Positions 7,153 to 17,464 of a DNA stretch of 35,626 nucleotides are shown here, piece after piece. The DNA comes from Candidatus Peregrinibacteria bacterium. Its GTDB lineage: Bacteria; Patescibacteriota; Gracilibacteria; UM-FILTER-43-11; JACRIE01. The notes beneath the pieces are model-generated. The model was given only the letters and a program-made list of their open reading frames with translations. It made no database searches and was not told where the DNA came from. The translations under genes were made by a program, and so were the position numbers. Location of the stretch: the NCBI GenBank assembly GCA_016220165.1, contig JACRIE010000024.1, positions 1 through 35,626 of the forward strand, in the 5' to 3' direction. Position 1 is the stretch's first letter; every line of letters begins with the position of its first letter.

Positions 7153-9351
7153 ATGAAATCGTTCCAGCGCATTGGCGTCCGGATATTAGCAGCCGTGATG
7201 CTTGTCACTTCTTTAGTTCCTCCTGTTTCTTTTACAGAGAGCGCCCACGCGATCTCCCGCAATGATGCCGTGGTTTCCGCTTTTCTGGCGGATCCCGTGG
7301 ATGTGGGTGATAACACCGGCGAATGGATGGAGATCACGAACCGTAACGACGAATATATCAACCTGGCAGGCTGGAACCTCACGGATGGGGACACACATAG
7401 CTATCGCTTCCTTCCCACGCTTTTGGCCGCGCAGGGAACGCTGACCCTGTGCCGCAACGGCAACTCCCGGCTGAATGGAGGCGTCATGTGCGACATTGTC
7501 TACGGCGACGCGTTTCAACTCAAAAACGACGGAGGAACTATCATTCTGACGGACGCTTCCGGAAAAGAAGTGAATCGCATTGAATACGTCAGTTATTGGG
7601 TCAAGCCCGGCGTGATCACCGCTCTCAAAAATTTATGGCTGAACAATGCGAATTTTAACAACTGGTCTTTTATAAAACCCTCCGCTCCTGCGGCTGCCGT
7701 TCCGGAAGCGACCGAGATCGCTACCGTGACCTTGGTTCAAGGCAGCGCGGAAAAGGCCGGCAATGTACTCATCACTGAATTTATGGCGGATCCCACGGAT
7801 GTCGGGGACGAATCCGGAGAATGGATCGAACTCTACAATCCAACGAACCATACCATCAACCTACAAAACTGGATCCTGTCCGACGAAGGGACTGAACAGC
7901 ATGTCTTTGGCGCGCTCACGCTCTCCAGCGGAAAATACGCGACGCTCTGCCGCAACAAAAACTATCTGACGAACGGCGGCGTGGCCTGCGATTATTCTTA
8001 TGGCAACGACATACGGCTTAAAAATGACGGAGACGCGATTGTCCTTAAGGACGGTCATGACAACCTGATCTCCCGTGTTATTTATTCCGCTGCCTGGGTG
8101 CATCCAGGTCAGTCCACGGCGCTCAAAGCATTTGTTTCCACCGCGGCCGCGGCCAACAACATGAATTCCTGGAAAAACGAGACCCAAACTTCCATTGATG
8201 CCAGCGGTACGGATATGGGAACCCCAGGACATTCCAATGATAAAACCCTCGAACCCGCCGGAATTGAGGTGCAGGACATTCCTTCCTACGATTTTCCCGA
8301 CGCTTTGCCAAAAAATTCCTTTATTTTAGGGATCGCGGGCGTTCGCGTGGGTGATATGAATGAGCCTTTTTATACAGCCACGGAAGTCACGAGCCATATT
8401 GACTCCGCTCTTCAGAACTATGTCCAATCCGGTCAGCCGGTGCTCATTCTCGGCTGGGACGATACCACCAAAACCTGGGAAACGGTCGGCAACGAAACGA
8501 ATTTAGCCCAAGGCCGTCTCCGCGTCTATCTGGCCCATGCCACCACACTAGCCTTTGTGAGTCCTGATGTATTGGCTCCTTATCTCTTCGAAGTCGCGCA
8601 AAAACCGACTGAAGTCAAGGTGCCCGTCGTTATCGCGGAGCCAACTAAAACTCCTGTTGCGGAAGAGCCGGTCGCCGAGCCTGACACTACGGAAGAAGAG
8701 ACTGTCGCCGCCTTGCCTGTCGCGCCTCCCGTCCTCGTTGCCGCGGAACAGCTATTTAAGGACGTCAACTCTTTCTTCTGGGCCTATGATTCCATTAAGC
8801 TCTTAAAGGATTTAGGCATTGTTCAGGGCTATCCGGACGGACTGTATCGTCCCCATCGCTTCACCAACCGCGCCGAAATGGCAAAAATCGCGCTCCGCGC
8901 CTTTGACCAAAAACCACATTTGGGCATGCGCGCCCACTTCAAGGACGTTTCCCAGGACGCCTGGTTCTCCCCATTTGTTGAGAAAGCGCGTCTCCTCGGC
9001 GTGATCCAGTCGGATAAAAATAACTATTTTCATCCCGAACAAATAGTAACCAAGACCGAGGCCCTGGCCCTTGTCCTTCGCGCCAGCCGCTTAAAATTGA
9101 ATGCCAACTATCTTGATGCCGTTGCCAGGGACGTGTCTGCTTCCGACTGGTCTTACGGCTATGTCCGCTTCGCGGAAGAAGCCGGTATCATCGACGCCCA
9201 GACGAAATTCTATCCCAACAAACCCGTCAGCCGAGCTGAAGTGGCTGACATGACCGCCCGCGTGCTCGAGTACGCCGAGAGCGCCAACGAAGACCAATTC
9301 TACGCGAATTATGACGAAATGAAGGCCGCGTCCGAAGGAATGCAGGGGTAA
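7153..9351 (+). CDS. Secreted surface protein: two lamin-tail domains and three SLH domains
   Basis: A 732-residue exported protein, likely held at the cell surface or S-layer. A signal peptide ends near SAHA (about residue 34). Two lamin-tail-type domains follow: residues ~37-148 (VSAFLADPVDVGDNTGEWME) and ~203-315 (ITEFMADPTDVGDESGEWIE), each with the WN/WI-L-DEG pattern and paired cysteines (TLCRN...CD). After a spacer and a Pro/Glu/Val-rich linker come three SLH repeats at ~534-585, ~595-646 and ~655-710, with YPDGLYRPHRFTNRAEMA and related signatures. SLH domains usually bind secondary cell-wall polymers; lamin-tail domains in bacterial exoproteins are thought to bind nucleic acid or mediate surface contacts. 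No Shine-Dalgarno site. Followed by a strong palindromic terminator. Confidence 0.88.
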   Translation: MKSFQRIGVRILAAVMLVTSLVPPVSFTESAHAISRNDAVVSAFLADPVDVGDNTGEWMEITNRNDEYINLAGWNLTDGDTHSYRFLPTLLAAQGTLTLCRNGNSRLNGGVMCDIVYGDAFQLKNDGGTIILTDASGKEVNRIEYVSYWVKPGVITALKNLWLNNANFNNWSFIKPSAPAAAVPEATEIATVTLVQGSAEKAGNVLITEFMADPTDVGDESGEWIELYNPTNHTINLQNWILSDEGTEQHVFGALTLSSGKYATLCRNKNYLTNGGVACDYSYGNDIRLKNDGDAIVLKDGHDNLISRVIYSAAWVHPGQSTALKAFVSTAAAANNMNSWKNETQTSIDASGTDMGTPGHSNDKTLEPAGIEVQDIPSYDFPDALPKNSFILGIAGVRVGDMNEPFYTATEVTSHIDSALQNYVQSGQPVLILGWDDTTKTWETVGNETNLAQGRLRVYLAHATTLAFVSPDVLAPYLFEVAQKPTEVKVPVVIAEPTKTPVAEEPVAEPDTTEEETVAALPVAPPVLVAAEQLFKDVNSFFWAYDSIKLLKDLGIVQGYPDGLYRPHRFTNRAEMAKIALRAFDQKPHLGMRAHFKDVSQDAWFSPFVEKARLLGVIQSDKNNYFHPEQIVTKTEALALVLRASRLKLNANYLDAVARDVSASDWSYGYVRFAEEAGIIDAQTKFYPNKPVSRAEVADMTARVLEYAESANEDQFYANYDEMKAASEGMQG

Positions 9352-9375
9352 TGGCGTTATTCAAACCCAATCAAA

Positions 9376-9409
9376 AAAGAAGGCGAAGATCATGATCTTC
9401 GCCTTCTTT
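9376..9409. terminator. Bidirectional palindromic terminator
   Basis: A 34-nt perfect palindrome with 15-nt arms on either side of CATG, with A-rich sequence on one flank and T-rich on the other. It suits ending both the surface-protein gene and the convergent receiver gene. Its core arm (GAAGGCGAAGAT) matches the murI palindrome at 11 of 12 bases. Confidence 0.8.
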
Positions 9410-9420
9410 ATATTAATTAA

Positions 9421-9873
9421 TCATTTAATTTCATGACGATCTCCTCCCAATAATGCAGCTATTCTGGCTCTTAGCGGCTGAAAATCAGGTTTTTCGAAAA
9501 GAATATTTTCCGGCGGCACTACTTTTCGGACATCTTCCTCTAGTTTTTGTCCCCATGTGTCATGAGCGCCCAGCGCCAAACCAGTTGTATAGACAATCGT
9601 GCGCGAAGATGGAATTCCTTTTTCCTGCGCAAGACGGATGACATCCCTGGCAGACTCCCCCTGCAACAGCCTTCCATCCGAAACCAACACATCCACTTGC
9701 CTTCCCGATTCCAGTACTTTATCAATTGCGGCGCGCGCCTCAGCCACCGTGGATGCCGTTAATACCTCAAGGCCGTCTGCTGCGCCTATCATGCGCCTCA
9801 TTGCATTAAGCAGAAGAACTTCGTCATCGACGAGCAATACAATGGACTTTTCTCCGGGCATAAATTGATTCAT
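9421..9873 (-). CDS. Single-domain response regulator (receiver protein)
   Basis: A 150-residue CheY-like receiver. The acidic pair is in LLVDDE (residues ~16-18), the phospho-acceptor Asp in VLVSDGR (~63), the conserved Thr in VYTTG and the Lys in FEKPD. No output domain is attached, so it would signal by protein contact or phosphorelay. No histidine kinase is in the window. The region upstream of the ATG carries no purine-rich Shine-Dalgarno site on the coding strand. It is convergent with the SLH protein. Family is confident, pathway unknown. Confidence 0.88.
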   Translation of the reverse strand: MNQFMPGEKSIVLLVDDEVLLLNAMRRMIGAADGLEVLTASTVAEARAAIDKVLESGRQVDVLVSDGRLLQGESARDVIRLAQEKGIPSSRTIVYTTGLALGAHDTWGQKLEEDVRKVVPPENILFEKPDFQPLRARIAALLGGDRHEIK

Positions 9874-9929
9874 TAAAAATAGGGAGGCAATTTATAATGA
9901 ACTAAAAATATCTAAAGGTCAATACTCTC

Positions 9930-11333
<1,404 letters not shown>

Positions 11334-11344
11334 CGGTTAGCCAA

Positions 11345-11435
11345 GAAGCTATTAGCTATTAGCTGTTAGCCAGAAAAATCATTCATTTTTATTCTGGTTC
11401 TGACTAGTCGCTAAAAGCTAATAGCTAATAGCTAT
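11345..11435. repeat. AGCTATT word-repeat inverted element
   Basis: The 18-nt arm at 11347-11364 (AGCTATTAGCTATTAGCT) is perfectly complementary to 11416-11433; inside it CCAGAA pairs with TTCTGG. It lies just after the eno stop and just before the promoter of the next gene, and may end eno transcription. Confidence 0.8.
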
Positions 11436-11442
11436 CATTTTG

Positions 11443-11451
11443 TGTTATACT
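11443..11451 (+). promoter_or_regulatory. Extended -10 promoter of the lipoprotein gene
   Basis: TGT followed by TATACT (11446-11451), an extended -10, 40 bases upstream of the ATG. No good -35 is seen; the -35 region falls within the AGCTAATAGCT repeat arm. Confidence 0.4.
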
Positions 11452-11491
11452 CTCACCAGTTTATTTTTTTACTTTTTTATCTCAAACAATC

Positions 11492-12466
11492 ATGAAAAAT
11501 AAAAAACGTTTCCTTCTGTCTTTGGGACTCGTTCTCGGACTGAGCGCCCTGCTTTCCGCGTGCGGAGTCCCCAAGGAGACTCCTGAACAAGTGATCCCGA
11601 AATTCAAAACCGCTTTATCGCAAGTCGTTTCCGCCGCTTTATCCGGCGATGCCCGCATCACCGGATCCGACCCTTCCGACGCGATTGACGCGACGCTCAC
11701 CTTTAAATCCAAATTTGATTACGCAGACGGCCAAAAAAATAAAGGATCCGCGGATGTCGGGCTTAAGGGAATGATCACGAGAAAAGGGAAAAAAATTACC
11801 GGTGACACCACTTTTTCCTTCACGTCTATCGGAGATGATTTCTATATGAACCTGACTAAACTTGAAACGGATTATGAAGAAATTCAAAAAATTAAGCCTC
11901 TCCTCACAAACTATATGAATAAATGGCTTCATATGGCACCCGACCTACTTCCTGAGAATGTCAAAAAACTTCAGGAACAACCCCCCGCAAATCGCGACGC
12001 CTCCCGTAAGCTTCTTGCCGCTTCCAATCTCTTCACCGTCAGCAAAGAGTATGGAATCGAAACCGTGAATGGCCATGAATCTTATCGTTATGGCATTTCG
12101 CTGGATCGCAATGGCCTACGCGAATACAATCGCCAATCCAGTATTATTGACGGCAAAGAACTTTCAGCCGCCGAGTTGGATGACGCGGTTGAAATTGTGG
12201 ACGCGGCCACCGATGTCCAGGTGTGGATCGGCATCGGCGATTATTTCCCTTATAAATTGACCGCGCTCATTGATGGGAATAAACTTTCCAGCTCTACGGA
12301 TCTGAAATTTGAGCTCGCCCTTTCGGCTTCCGATTTCAATAAATCGCCCGATATCGCCGCTCCCGCGAAAAGCGAAGAATTTAATCCGGTCGCTCTCTTA
12401 ATGGGCCTTTCCGCCACTCAAGACGGAGCGGGCCTTCCGGACGCTGTTCCGCCCGTAGAAGAATAA
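11492..12466 (+). CDS. Putative lipoprotein
   Basis: Unrecognised 324-residue protein. The N-terminus MKNKKRFLLSLGLVLG, followed by ALLSAC, is a lipoprotein signal; Cys after LLSA (about residue 24) would be lipidated. The mature part has alternating strands (KGKKITGDTTFSFTSIGDDF) and recalls the LolA/LppX-like beta-sandwich seen in many bacterial lipoproteins (weak inference). It has its own extended -10 and no Shine-Dalgarno site. The gap to proA is 17 bases, so the two may be co-transcribed, though no functional link is evident. Confidence 0.75.
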   Translation: MKNKKRFLLSLGLVLGLSALLSACGVPKETPEQVIPKFKTALSQVVSAALSGDARITGSDPSDAIDATLTFKSKFDYADGQKNKGSADVGLKGMITRKGKKITGDTTFSFTSIGDDFYMNLTKLETDYEEIQKIKPLLTNYMNKWLHMAPDLLPENVKKLQEQPPANRDASRKLLAASNLFTVSKEYGIETVNGHESYRYGISLDRNGLREYNRQSSIIDGKELSAAELDDAVEIVDAATDVQVWIGIGDYFPYKLTALIDGNKLSSSTDLKFELALSASDFNKSPDIAAPAKSEEFNPVALLMGLSATQDGAGLPDAVPPVEE

Positions 12467-12483
12467 TCCTGATTTTTCTTTCC

Positions 12484-13740
12484 GTGACCCCTTTTCAACA
12501 GATAAAACAAGCAAAGAAAGAAGCGCCCTTCCTGGCGCTTCTTTCTACGGAGCAAAAAAATCAGATCCTGCGCGCGCTTTCCAAAAAACTCAAAGCCCAT
12601 CAAAAACTTATCCTTTCTGCCAATCGCGAAGATCTGGCTGAAGGCGCGAAGCATTATCCTAAGGGTATTCCAGATCGCCTGGAATTGACGCCTGAACGAC
12701 TCTTTGACATAGCGGAAAGCCTTGATCAGCTTGCCTTGCTTCCGGATCCTGTGGGCCAAGTCATCGATCGTCGCGTACGCCCCAACGGGCTTCAACTTTC
12801 ACGCGTGCGCGTGCCGATCGGCGTGATCGGAATCCTGTACGAAGCGCGCCCCAATGTCACGATCGACGCGGCGGCGCTTTGCCTCAAGTCCGGCAATGCC
12901 GTCCTTTTGAAAGGCGGTCACGCCGCGCGTCATACGAACCTCGCGCTCGTCCGCGTCATCCATGAGTCGCTGGAAGCCAATGGAGTCAGTCCGCACGCGG
13001 TCCAGCTGATCGACACCCGGGATCGCGCTGTGATGAAAAAAATTCTGCAACACGCTCATGAGATCGACTGTATTATCCCGCGCGGAGGAAAAGGACTCAT
13101 CGATTTTGTGCGCAAAAATTCCCGCATTCCGGTCATTGAAACCGGAGCCTCCGTGGTTCATCTCTACATCGATTCCGAAGCGGATCTTAAAAAAGCGATC
13201 GCCGTGACCGTGAACGCCAAAACGCGACGGGTTTCTATTTGCAACGCGCTGGACGTCCTTTTGGTACACGCGAAAATCGCTCAGCGATTTTTGCCGAAAC
13301 TGAGCGAGGCGCTGATCCAAAAAGAACCTCTCACCGAGCTCCGCGCGGATCCGAAACTGCATCGATATTTTAAAAATTATCCGAAATTAAAAAAAATCAA
13401 TTCCAAAGATTTTGACACGGAATTTTTGGATTACGTGCTGGCGATTCGCACGGTCGAAAATCCGGATGAAGCTTTGGCCCATATTGCCAAACACAGCCTG
13501 CGGCATAGCGAAGGCATCGTGACGGAAAATAAAGAAACCGCGGAGCGATTTTTGCGCACCGTGGACGCGGCCTGCGTTTATCACAACGCCTCCACTCAAT
13601 TTTCGGACGGCGGCGAATTCGGCCTGGGCTCGGAAATCGGCATTTCCACCCAAAAACTCCACGCGCGCGGCCCTTTCGCCCTGGAAGGCCTGACGACGTA
13701 TAAGTGGGTGATTCACGGGGACGGACAAATACGCTCCTGA
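12484..13740 (+). CDS. proA: Glutamate-5-semialdehyde dehydrogenase (gamma-glutamyl phosphate reductase)
   Basis: NADPH-dependent reduction of gamma-glutamyl phosphate to glutamate semialdehyde, the second step of proline synthesis. 418 residues, the usual ProA length. Seen are LSTEQKN near the N-terminus, PIGVIGILYEARPNVT, the conserved KSGNAVLLKGG, the catalytic cysteine in SICNALD, and the C-terminal LGSEIGIST...RGPFALEGLTTYKW block. The start is GTG. proB, usually adjacent, is not in the window, so either it lies elsewhere or the protein works with imported or alternative substrate. Codons 12-21 contain a hairpin with 12-bp arms (12516-12545). Confidence 0.95.
   Translation: MTPFQQIKQAKKEAPFLALLSTEQKNQILRALSKKLKAHQKLILSANREDLAEGAKHYPKGIPDRLELTPERLFDIAESLDQLALLPDPVGQVIDRRVRPNGLQLSRVRVPIGVIGILYEARPNVTIDAAALCLKSGNAVLLKGGHAARHTNLALVRVIHESLEANGVSPHAVQLIDTRDRAVMKKILQHAHEIDCIIPRGGKGLIDFVRKNSRIPVIETGASVVHLYIDSEADLKKAIAVTVNAKTRRVSICNALDVLLVHAKIAQRFLPKLSEALIQKEPLTELRADPKLHRYFKNYPKLKKINSKDFDTEFLDYVLAIRTVENPDEALAHIAKHSLRHSEGIVTENKETAERFLRTVDAACVYHNASTQFSDGGEFGLGSEIGISTQKLHARGPFALEGLTTYKWVIHGDGQIRS
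12516..12545 (+). repeat. Hairpin within the first codons of proA
   Basis: GAAAGAAGCGCC (12516-12527) pairs perfectly with GGCGCTTCTTTC (12534-12545) around a 6-nt loop. It lies 32 bases after the GTG start. The encoded residues fit the normal ProA N-terminus, so it is probably not an insertion; it might modulate early elongation or translation. Confidence 0.7.
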
Positions 13741-13831
13741 TTACAAGATTCATTATTACAAAATTAAAAGATTAAAATAGAATCGAATTCCTTGTCCTAA
13801 TCTTGTAATCTTTGAATAAATAATCTTGTAA
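13741..13831. repeat. TTACAAGATT word-repeat inverted element between proA and holA
   Basis: The left arm (13741-13774) starts with TTACAAGATT directly after the proA stop; the right arm (13798-13831) carries AATCTTGTAA twice. The ~34-nt arms match with about seven mismatches. It fills nearly the whole spacer. Confidence 0.75.
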
Positions 13832-13845
13832 TAAAACAAATTTTT

Positions 13846-14874
13846 ATGAAAAATTTGTTCTTGTTTACCGGCGAGGAGACGTATCTTTTATACGAACAGG
13901 CGCGACATTGGAAGCAGTCGTTCATTGAAAAATGCGGAGAGATCAATCTGACAACGCTCGATGCCACTCAAACGTCCGCCCATGCAATGATAGCGCAAAT
14001 GGGAGCGTTTCCTTTTCTGGGCGACAAACGCCTCCTCTTCATCGAACAGCTGCCCGAAGCGTCCAAAGGAGCTGACAAAGATAAAGAATCGGATGAGGAT
14101 GATGAAAAGCCCAAAGAAGACCCCTGGAAGGCGCTTGCTGATTTTCTGCCAACGCTTTCTGAAACGAGCGTGGCGGTTTTTATCCAGCCCAAACCGGATA
14201 AACGGAAATCGTTTTATAAAACTCTGGCAAAACTAGCGGAAATCAAAACGTTTAATCCCTTAAAAGAATCGGCTCTGAACCATTGGATCCTTCAGCGAGC
14301 GAAGGAGAAAAACGCGGCGCTGTCCCCTGATCTTTTTCCTTATCTTGTCAGCCTGACGGGATCCGATTTATGGCGACTGTCTCAGGAAATCGATAAATTG
14401 GCCACGTTCGCGGAAGGCCAGCCCATCACGCGGGAAGCCATCGATCTTCTGGTGGCGCCGAGTCTGGAGGCCAATATTTTTCATCTTACGGACGCGTTGG
14501 GCGCGAAAAATCATAAAGAAGCGATCCGGCAACTCCATCTTTCCGTGAGCGCGGGCAATAATCTGCGCCAGACGTTTTATATGATCGTCCGACAATTCCG
14601 GCTCTTCCTGCAAATCAAAAATTATTGCCAAGCGCATCCGAAAGCGTCCGGAGCCGAGGTCGCAGCGGCGCTGCATCTGCATCCTTTTGTGGTTCGCAAT
14701 ACCCAAGCGCAGACGAAACATTTTGATAACCCTTCGCTTTTTGCCGCCTACGGGAAACTTCTCGATATTGATCATGACCTTAAAACAAGCCGCATCAAAG
14801 TGACAACGGAGAATCAGGATGAATTGGCGTTGGCGATTGAGCGATTTATTCTGGATTTCTGTCGTCGTGTATAA
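13846..14874 (+). CDS. holA: DNA polymerase III delta subunit (clamp loader)
   Basis: Subunit of the clamp loader that opens the beta sliding clamp. 342 residues, typical for HolA. The N-terminus FLFTGEETYLLYEQ matches the HolA start (usually F-GED-YL), followed by the clamp-opening region around MGAFPFLGDKRLLFIE. A strongly acidic insert (KDKESDEDDEKPKED, residues ~82-97) replaces the usual short loop. The middle DLWRLSQEIDKLATF is characteristic of domain II, and the C-terminal helical domain ends the protein. No Shine-Dalgarno site. argS starts 29 bases after the stop; a TATAAT at 14870-14875 overlaps the holA stop and may drive argS. Confidence 0.9.
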   Translation: MKNLFLFTGEETYLLYEQARHWKQSFIEKCGEINLTTLDATQTSAHAMIAQMGAFPFLGDKRLLFIEQLPEASKGADKDKESDEDDEKPKEDPWKALADFLPTLSETSVAVFIQPKPDKRKSFYKTLAKLAEIKTFNPLKESALNHWILQRAKEKNAALSPDLFPYLVSLTGSDLWRLSQEIDKLATFAEGQPITREAIDLLVAPSLEANIFHLTDALGAKNHKEAIRQLHLSVSAGNNLRQTFYMIVRQFRLFLQIKNYCQAHPKASGAEVAAALHLHPFVVRNTQAQTKHFDNPSLFAAYGKLLDIDHDLKTSRIKVTTENQDELALAIERFILDFCRRV

Positions 14875-14875
14875 T
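14870..14875 (+). promoter_or_regulatory. Possible argS -10 element
   Basis: Perfect TATAAT overlapping the holA stop codon, 28 bases before the argS ATG; no convincing -35 is present. Confidence 0.3.
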
Positions 14876-14903
14876 GCGACCAATGCCCCTATAACGTTTT
14901 TCT

Positions 14904-16631
14904 ATGAATCATCCCGCACACCTTCTTCGCGACCTTGTTTATCACGCGGCCATAAAAGCCGGCTTTACCCTGCAGGCGAATGATATCCGTCTTGAGCGAA
15001 CCAAGACTCTTCAGCATGGCCACTTCGCGACGAACCTCGCGATGAACTTGGCCGGAAAGCTTTCCAAAAAGCCGCGCGATGTGGCAGAAGCAATCGCGCG
15101 CGAGCTTAAAAATCCTCTTATCCAAAAAATAGAAATCTCGGGGCCGGGTTTTATAAATCTATGGATTGAACAAAAATTTTATACAGATGAATGTCATGAA
15201 ATTCTGAATGGACTCGATGACTATATTAATCAATCTCTTGGCTTAGACAAAGGCAATAAAAAAATGCTCATCGACTATTCGCATCCTAATATAGCGAAGC
15301 CCATGGGTGTGCACCATCTGCTTTCCACGATCATCGGAGACTCGATCAAACGGATTTATCAAGCCATGGGCTGGACAGTCGTGGCGGATAATTTCATCGG
15401 CGACATGGGAACCCAGTTCGGGAAACTGATTCACGCCATCAAAACCTGGGGTAATTTAAAAGAAATCGAAAAGGATCCGATTCCGAATCTGCTTAAACTT
15501 TATGTTCAATTCCATTTTGAAGCGGACAAGGACGTTGAGCTCGATGACGCGGCGCGCGCTGAATATAAAAAATTCGAGCAGGGAGATCCGGAAAGCCGGC
15601 AGTTGTGGAAAAAAATCGTGCGATGGAGTTTTATGGAAATCCAGCCTGTTTATGATCGGCTTGGAGTCCAATTTGACCATCTGAACGGCGAAAGCTTCTA
15701 TGAAGATAAAATGCCAGCGATTCTTAAACAAGGAAGGAGCTCAGACCTTTTTACGGACGGCCAAGACGGCGCCTGGATTGTTCTTTCCGACAATCCCGAT
15801 GAGCCGCCGGCCGTGATCCGCAAAAAAGACGGCGTCACGCTTTACATTACCCGTGATCTCGCACGAATCGCGTATTGGGAAAAAGAATGGCATCCGGAGC
15901 GCATGGTGAACGTGGTGGATGTGGCGCAGGAATTTTATTTCAGACAACTTTTCGGAGTGGCTGAAAAAATGAAGCTGACACCGGCAAAAAATGTCCATGT
16001 CGCGTTTGGCCGCATGCAGTTTAAAGACGGCTGGATGAGTACGCGAAAAGGAAACATCATTCTTCTCAATGACCTTCTGGATGAAGCGGAAGCGCGCGCG
16101 CTGAAACTTGCCCGGGAAAAAGGAACCGAACTCACTCCGGCGCAGCAAAAAGAACTCGCGCGCGTTATGGGAATCGGCGCGGTCAAATACAACATTCTTT
16201 CCCAGAACCGTCTGCATAACATGACTTTTGACTGGAACACTATGCTCAGCTTCGAGGGTAATAGCGCGCCTTATCTGATGTACACCGCGGCGCGCGCGCA
16301 ATCGGTTTTACGAAAAGGAAAAATCACGCCCAAGAATGCCGCGCGCTATGAACTGAGTTTCTCCGACGACCGTGAACGGATACTGGCACTCGATTTAACA
16401 ACGTATCCGGAAACAATCCGGCGCGCGGCCGATGAGTATAAGCCCAGTTTTCTTGCCACCCATCTGTACACGCTGGCGCAGGATTTCAACGCGATGTACA
16501 ACGATCTGAAGATCCTCCAGGCAGAGAGTGACGCTTCTAAAAAGACTCGCCTGCTCCTTACTGGAGCCACCGTTGAAATGATGCAGCATGGCCTCAGTCT
16601 GCTGGGGATCGAGGTGCCGGAAAAGATGTAG
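14904..16631 (+). CDS. argS: Arginine-tRNA ligase
   Basis: Charges tRNA-Arg. Class I synthetase, 575 residues, normal ArgS length. The N-terminal Add1 domain is followed by the HIGH-type motif in HPNIAKPMGVHHL and the KMSKS-like MSTRKGN. The C-terminal anticodon-binding helices begin around YTAARAQSVLRK and the protein ends in a short, ArgS-typical LSLLGIEVPEKM. No Shine-Dalgarno site. The stop codon directly abuts the 3' CCA end of the convergent tRNA-Phe with no spacer at all. Confidence 0.96.
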   Translation: MNHPAHLLRDLVYHAAIKAGFTLQANDIRLERTKTLQHGHFATNLAMNLAGKLSKKPRDVAEAIARELKNPLIQKIEISGPGFINLWIEQKFYTDECHEILNGLDDYINQSLGLDKGNKKMLIDYSHPNIAKPMGVHHLLSTIIGDSIKRIYQAMGWTVVADNFIGDMGTQFGKLIHAIKTWGNLKEIEKDPIPNLLKLYVQFHFEADKDVELDDAARAEYKKFEQGDPESRQLWKKIVRWSFMEIQPVYDRLGVQFDHLNGESFYEDKMPAILKQGRSSDLFTDGQDGAWIVLSDNPDEPPAVIRKKDGVTLYITRDLARIAYWEKEWHPERMVNVVDVAQEFYFRQLFGVAEKMKLTPAKNVHVAFGRMQFKDGWMSTRKGNIILLNDLLDEAEARALKLAREKGTELTPAQQKELARVMGIGAVKYNILSQNRLHNMTFDWNTMLSFEGNSAPYLMYTAARAQSVLRKGKITPKNAARYELSFSDDRERILALDLTTYPETIRRAADEYKPSFLATHLYTLAQDFNAMYNDLKILQAESDASKKTRLLLTGATVEMMQHGLSLLGIEVPEKM

Positions 16632-16706
16632 TGGTGGCCCGGGGCGGGATTGAACCACCGACGCAAGGATTTTCAGTCCTTCGCTCTACCACTGAGCTAC
16701 CGGGCC
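16632..16706 (-). tRNA. tRNA-Phe (GAA)
   Basis: Complete cloverleaf on the minus strand: acceptor GGCCCGG/CCGGGCC, D-arm GCTC-AGTGGTA-GAGC, anticodon arm AAGGA-CTGAAAA-TCCTT giving anticodon GAA, T-arm GGTGG-TTCAATC-CCGCC, discriminator A and an encoded CCA. 75 nt. Its 3' end touches the argS stop. Confidence 0.95.
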
Positions 16707-16715
16707 ATAATTTTC

Positions 16716-17441
16716 TTAATAGATTGTACCGTTTTGCCCCAGTTGCGCAAGGTTTTTATGACGGATCACGATCATGGCGGTCTTTCCTTCAGGAATCGGT
16801 TTTCTATTCCCTGTCGGGTAATCGCGCAGGGCGTCCATCACCCGATCCCCGGGATACCGATACCCTTTTCCGTGTTTGGTTCCCGCGTCGTTGGCGATGA
16901 ATTCGTGTGTTTTCGAGTCATAGCCAAAGATCAACAACATGTGGCGTTCGGGGCCCGGAGCTTTATAAAAAGGATTTTTGAGCTTTTGACCGTTCACGGG
17001 AACGATGACCAAAGCGCCGCTTCGGAGCGCGGCGTGAATATCTGAAAGGCGGACGTCCTGTATCACGGCTACATCAGTGAAATGAAAATAGCCTTTGGCA
17101 ATGCGCTCTGCTGTGTCATCCGCGGAGGAATCCTGAGAAGTACCGTAATTTCTCTCTTCATACTCTGAAATGGCCAGAATCTCTTTTAACGCTTTTTCAG
17201 GAGTAAGCGTTTCGTTTCGTGCCCAGTGAATAGCCATGATCATGGCCGCCTCCTCGCATCCGTCCTCCTGGCGAGGATCGCTCCAGTCGCCAAACGGCGC
17301 CTGCACGGTGAACGGAACGGGAGTTATCGCCCCCGCTAACGTCCACAACACTGCCCACCAGAGAAAAAGTTGATTCAAAGATTGAAAATTGAAAAGGAAC
17401 GGTTTCAAGACTAGTATCAATATATCAAAAATAATCTTCAA
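16716..17441 (-). CDS. C39-like papain-fold peptidase
   Basis: Probably a secreted or membrane-anchored cysteine-peptidase-like protein of the C39_2 type. The likely catalytic cysteine is in QEDGCEEAA, with histidine in PERHMLLIFGYD and an Asp/Asn in ANDAGTKHGKG. A hydrophobic segment (LFLWWAVLWTLAGAI) near the N-terminus is a signal or anchor. The start is uncertain: no ATG exists; TTG at 17441 leaves only 23 bases to the divergent thyA and its first residues come from AT-rich repeat words, so TTG at 17378 (about 220 residues) is quite possible. The tRNA-Phe gene follows 9 bases downstream. Substrate unknown. Confidence 0.75.
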   Translation of the reverse strand: MKIIFDILILVLKPFLFNFQSLNQLFLWWAVLWTLAGAITPVPFTVQAPFGDWSDPRQEDGCEEAAMIMAIHWARNETLTPEKALKEILAISEYEERNYGTSQDSSADDTAERIAKGYFHFTDVAVIQDVRLSDIHAALRSGALVIVPVNGQKLKNPFYKAPGPERHMLLIFGYDSKTHEFIANDAGTKHGKGYRYPGDRVMDALRDYPTGNRKPIPEGKTAMIVIRHKNLAQLGQNGTIY

Positions 17442-17455
17442 TCTATAAATCTTAA
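17377..17455. repeat. AT-rich word-repeat inverted element at the divergent thyA start
   Basis: AGATTGAA (17379-17386) faces TTCAATCT (17437-17444), with further AATTGAA/ATCAATA words between. It covers the possible 5' end of the C39-like gene and the region where the thyA promoter must lie. Confidence 0.5.
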
Positions 17456-17464
17456 TCGTGTGTC

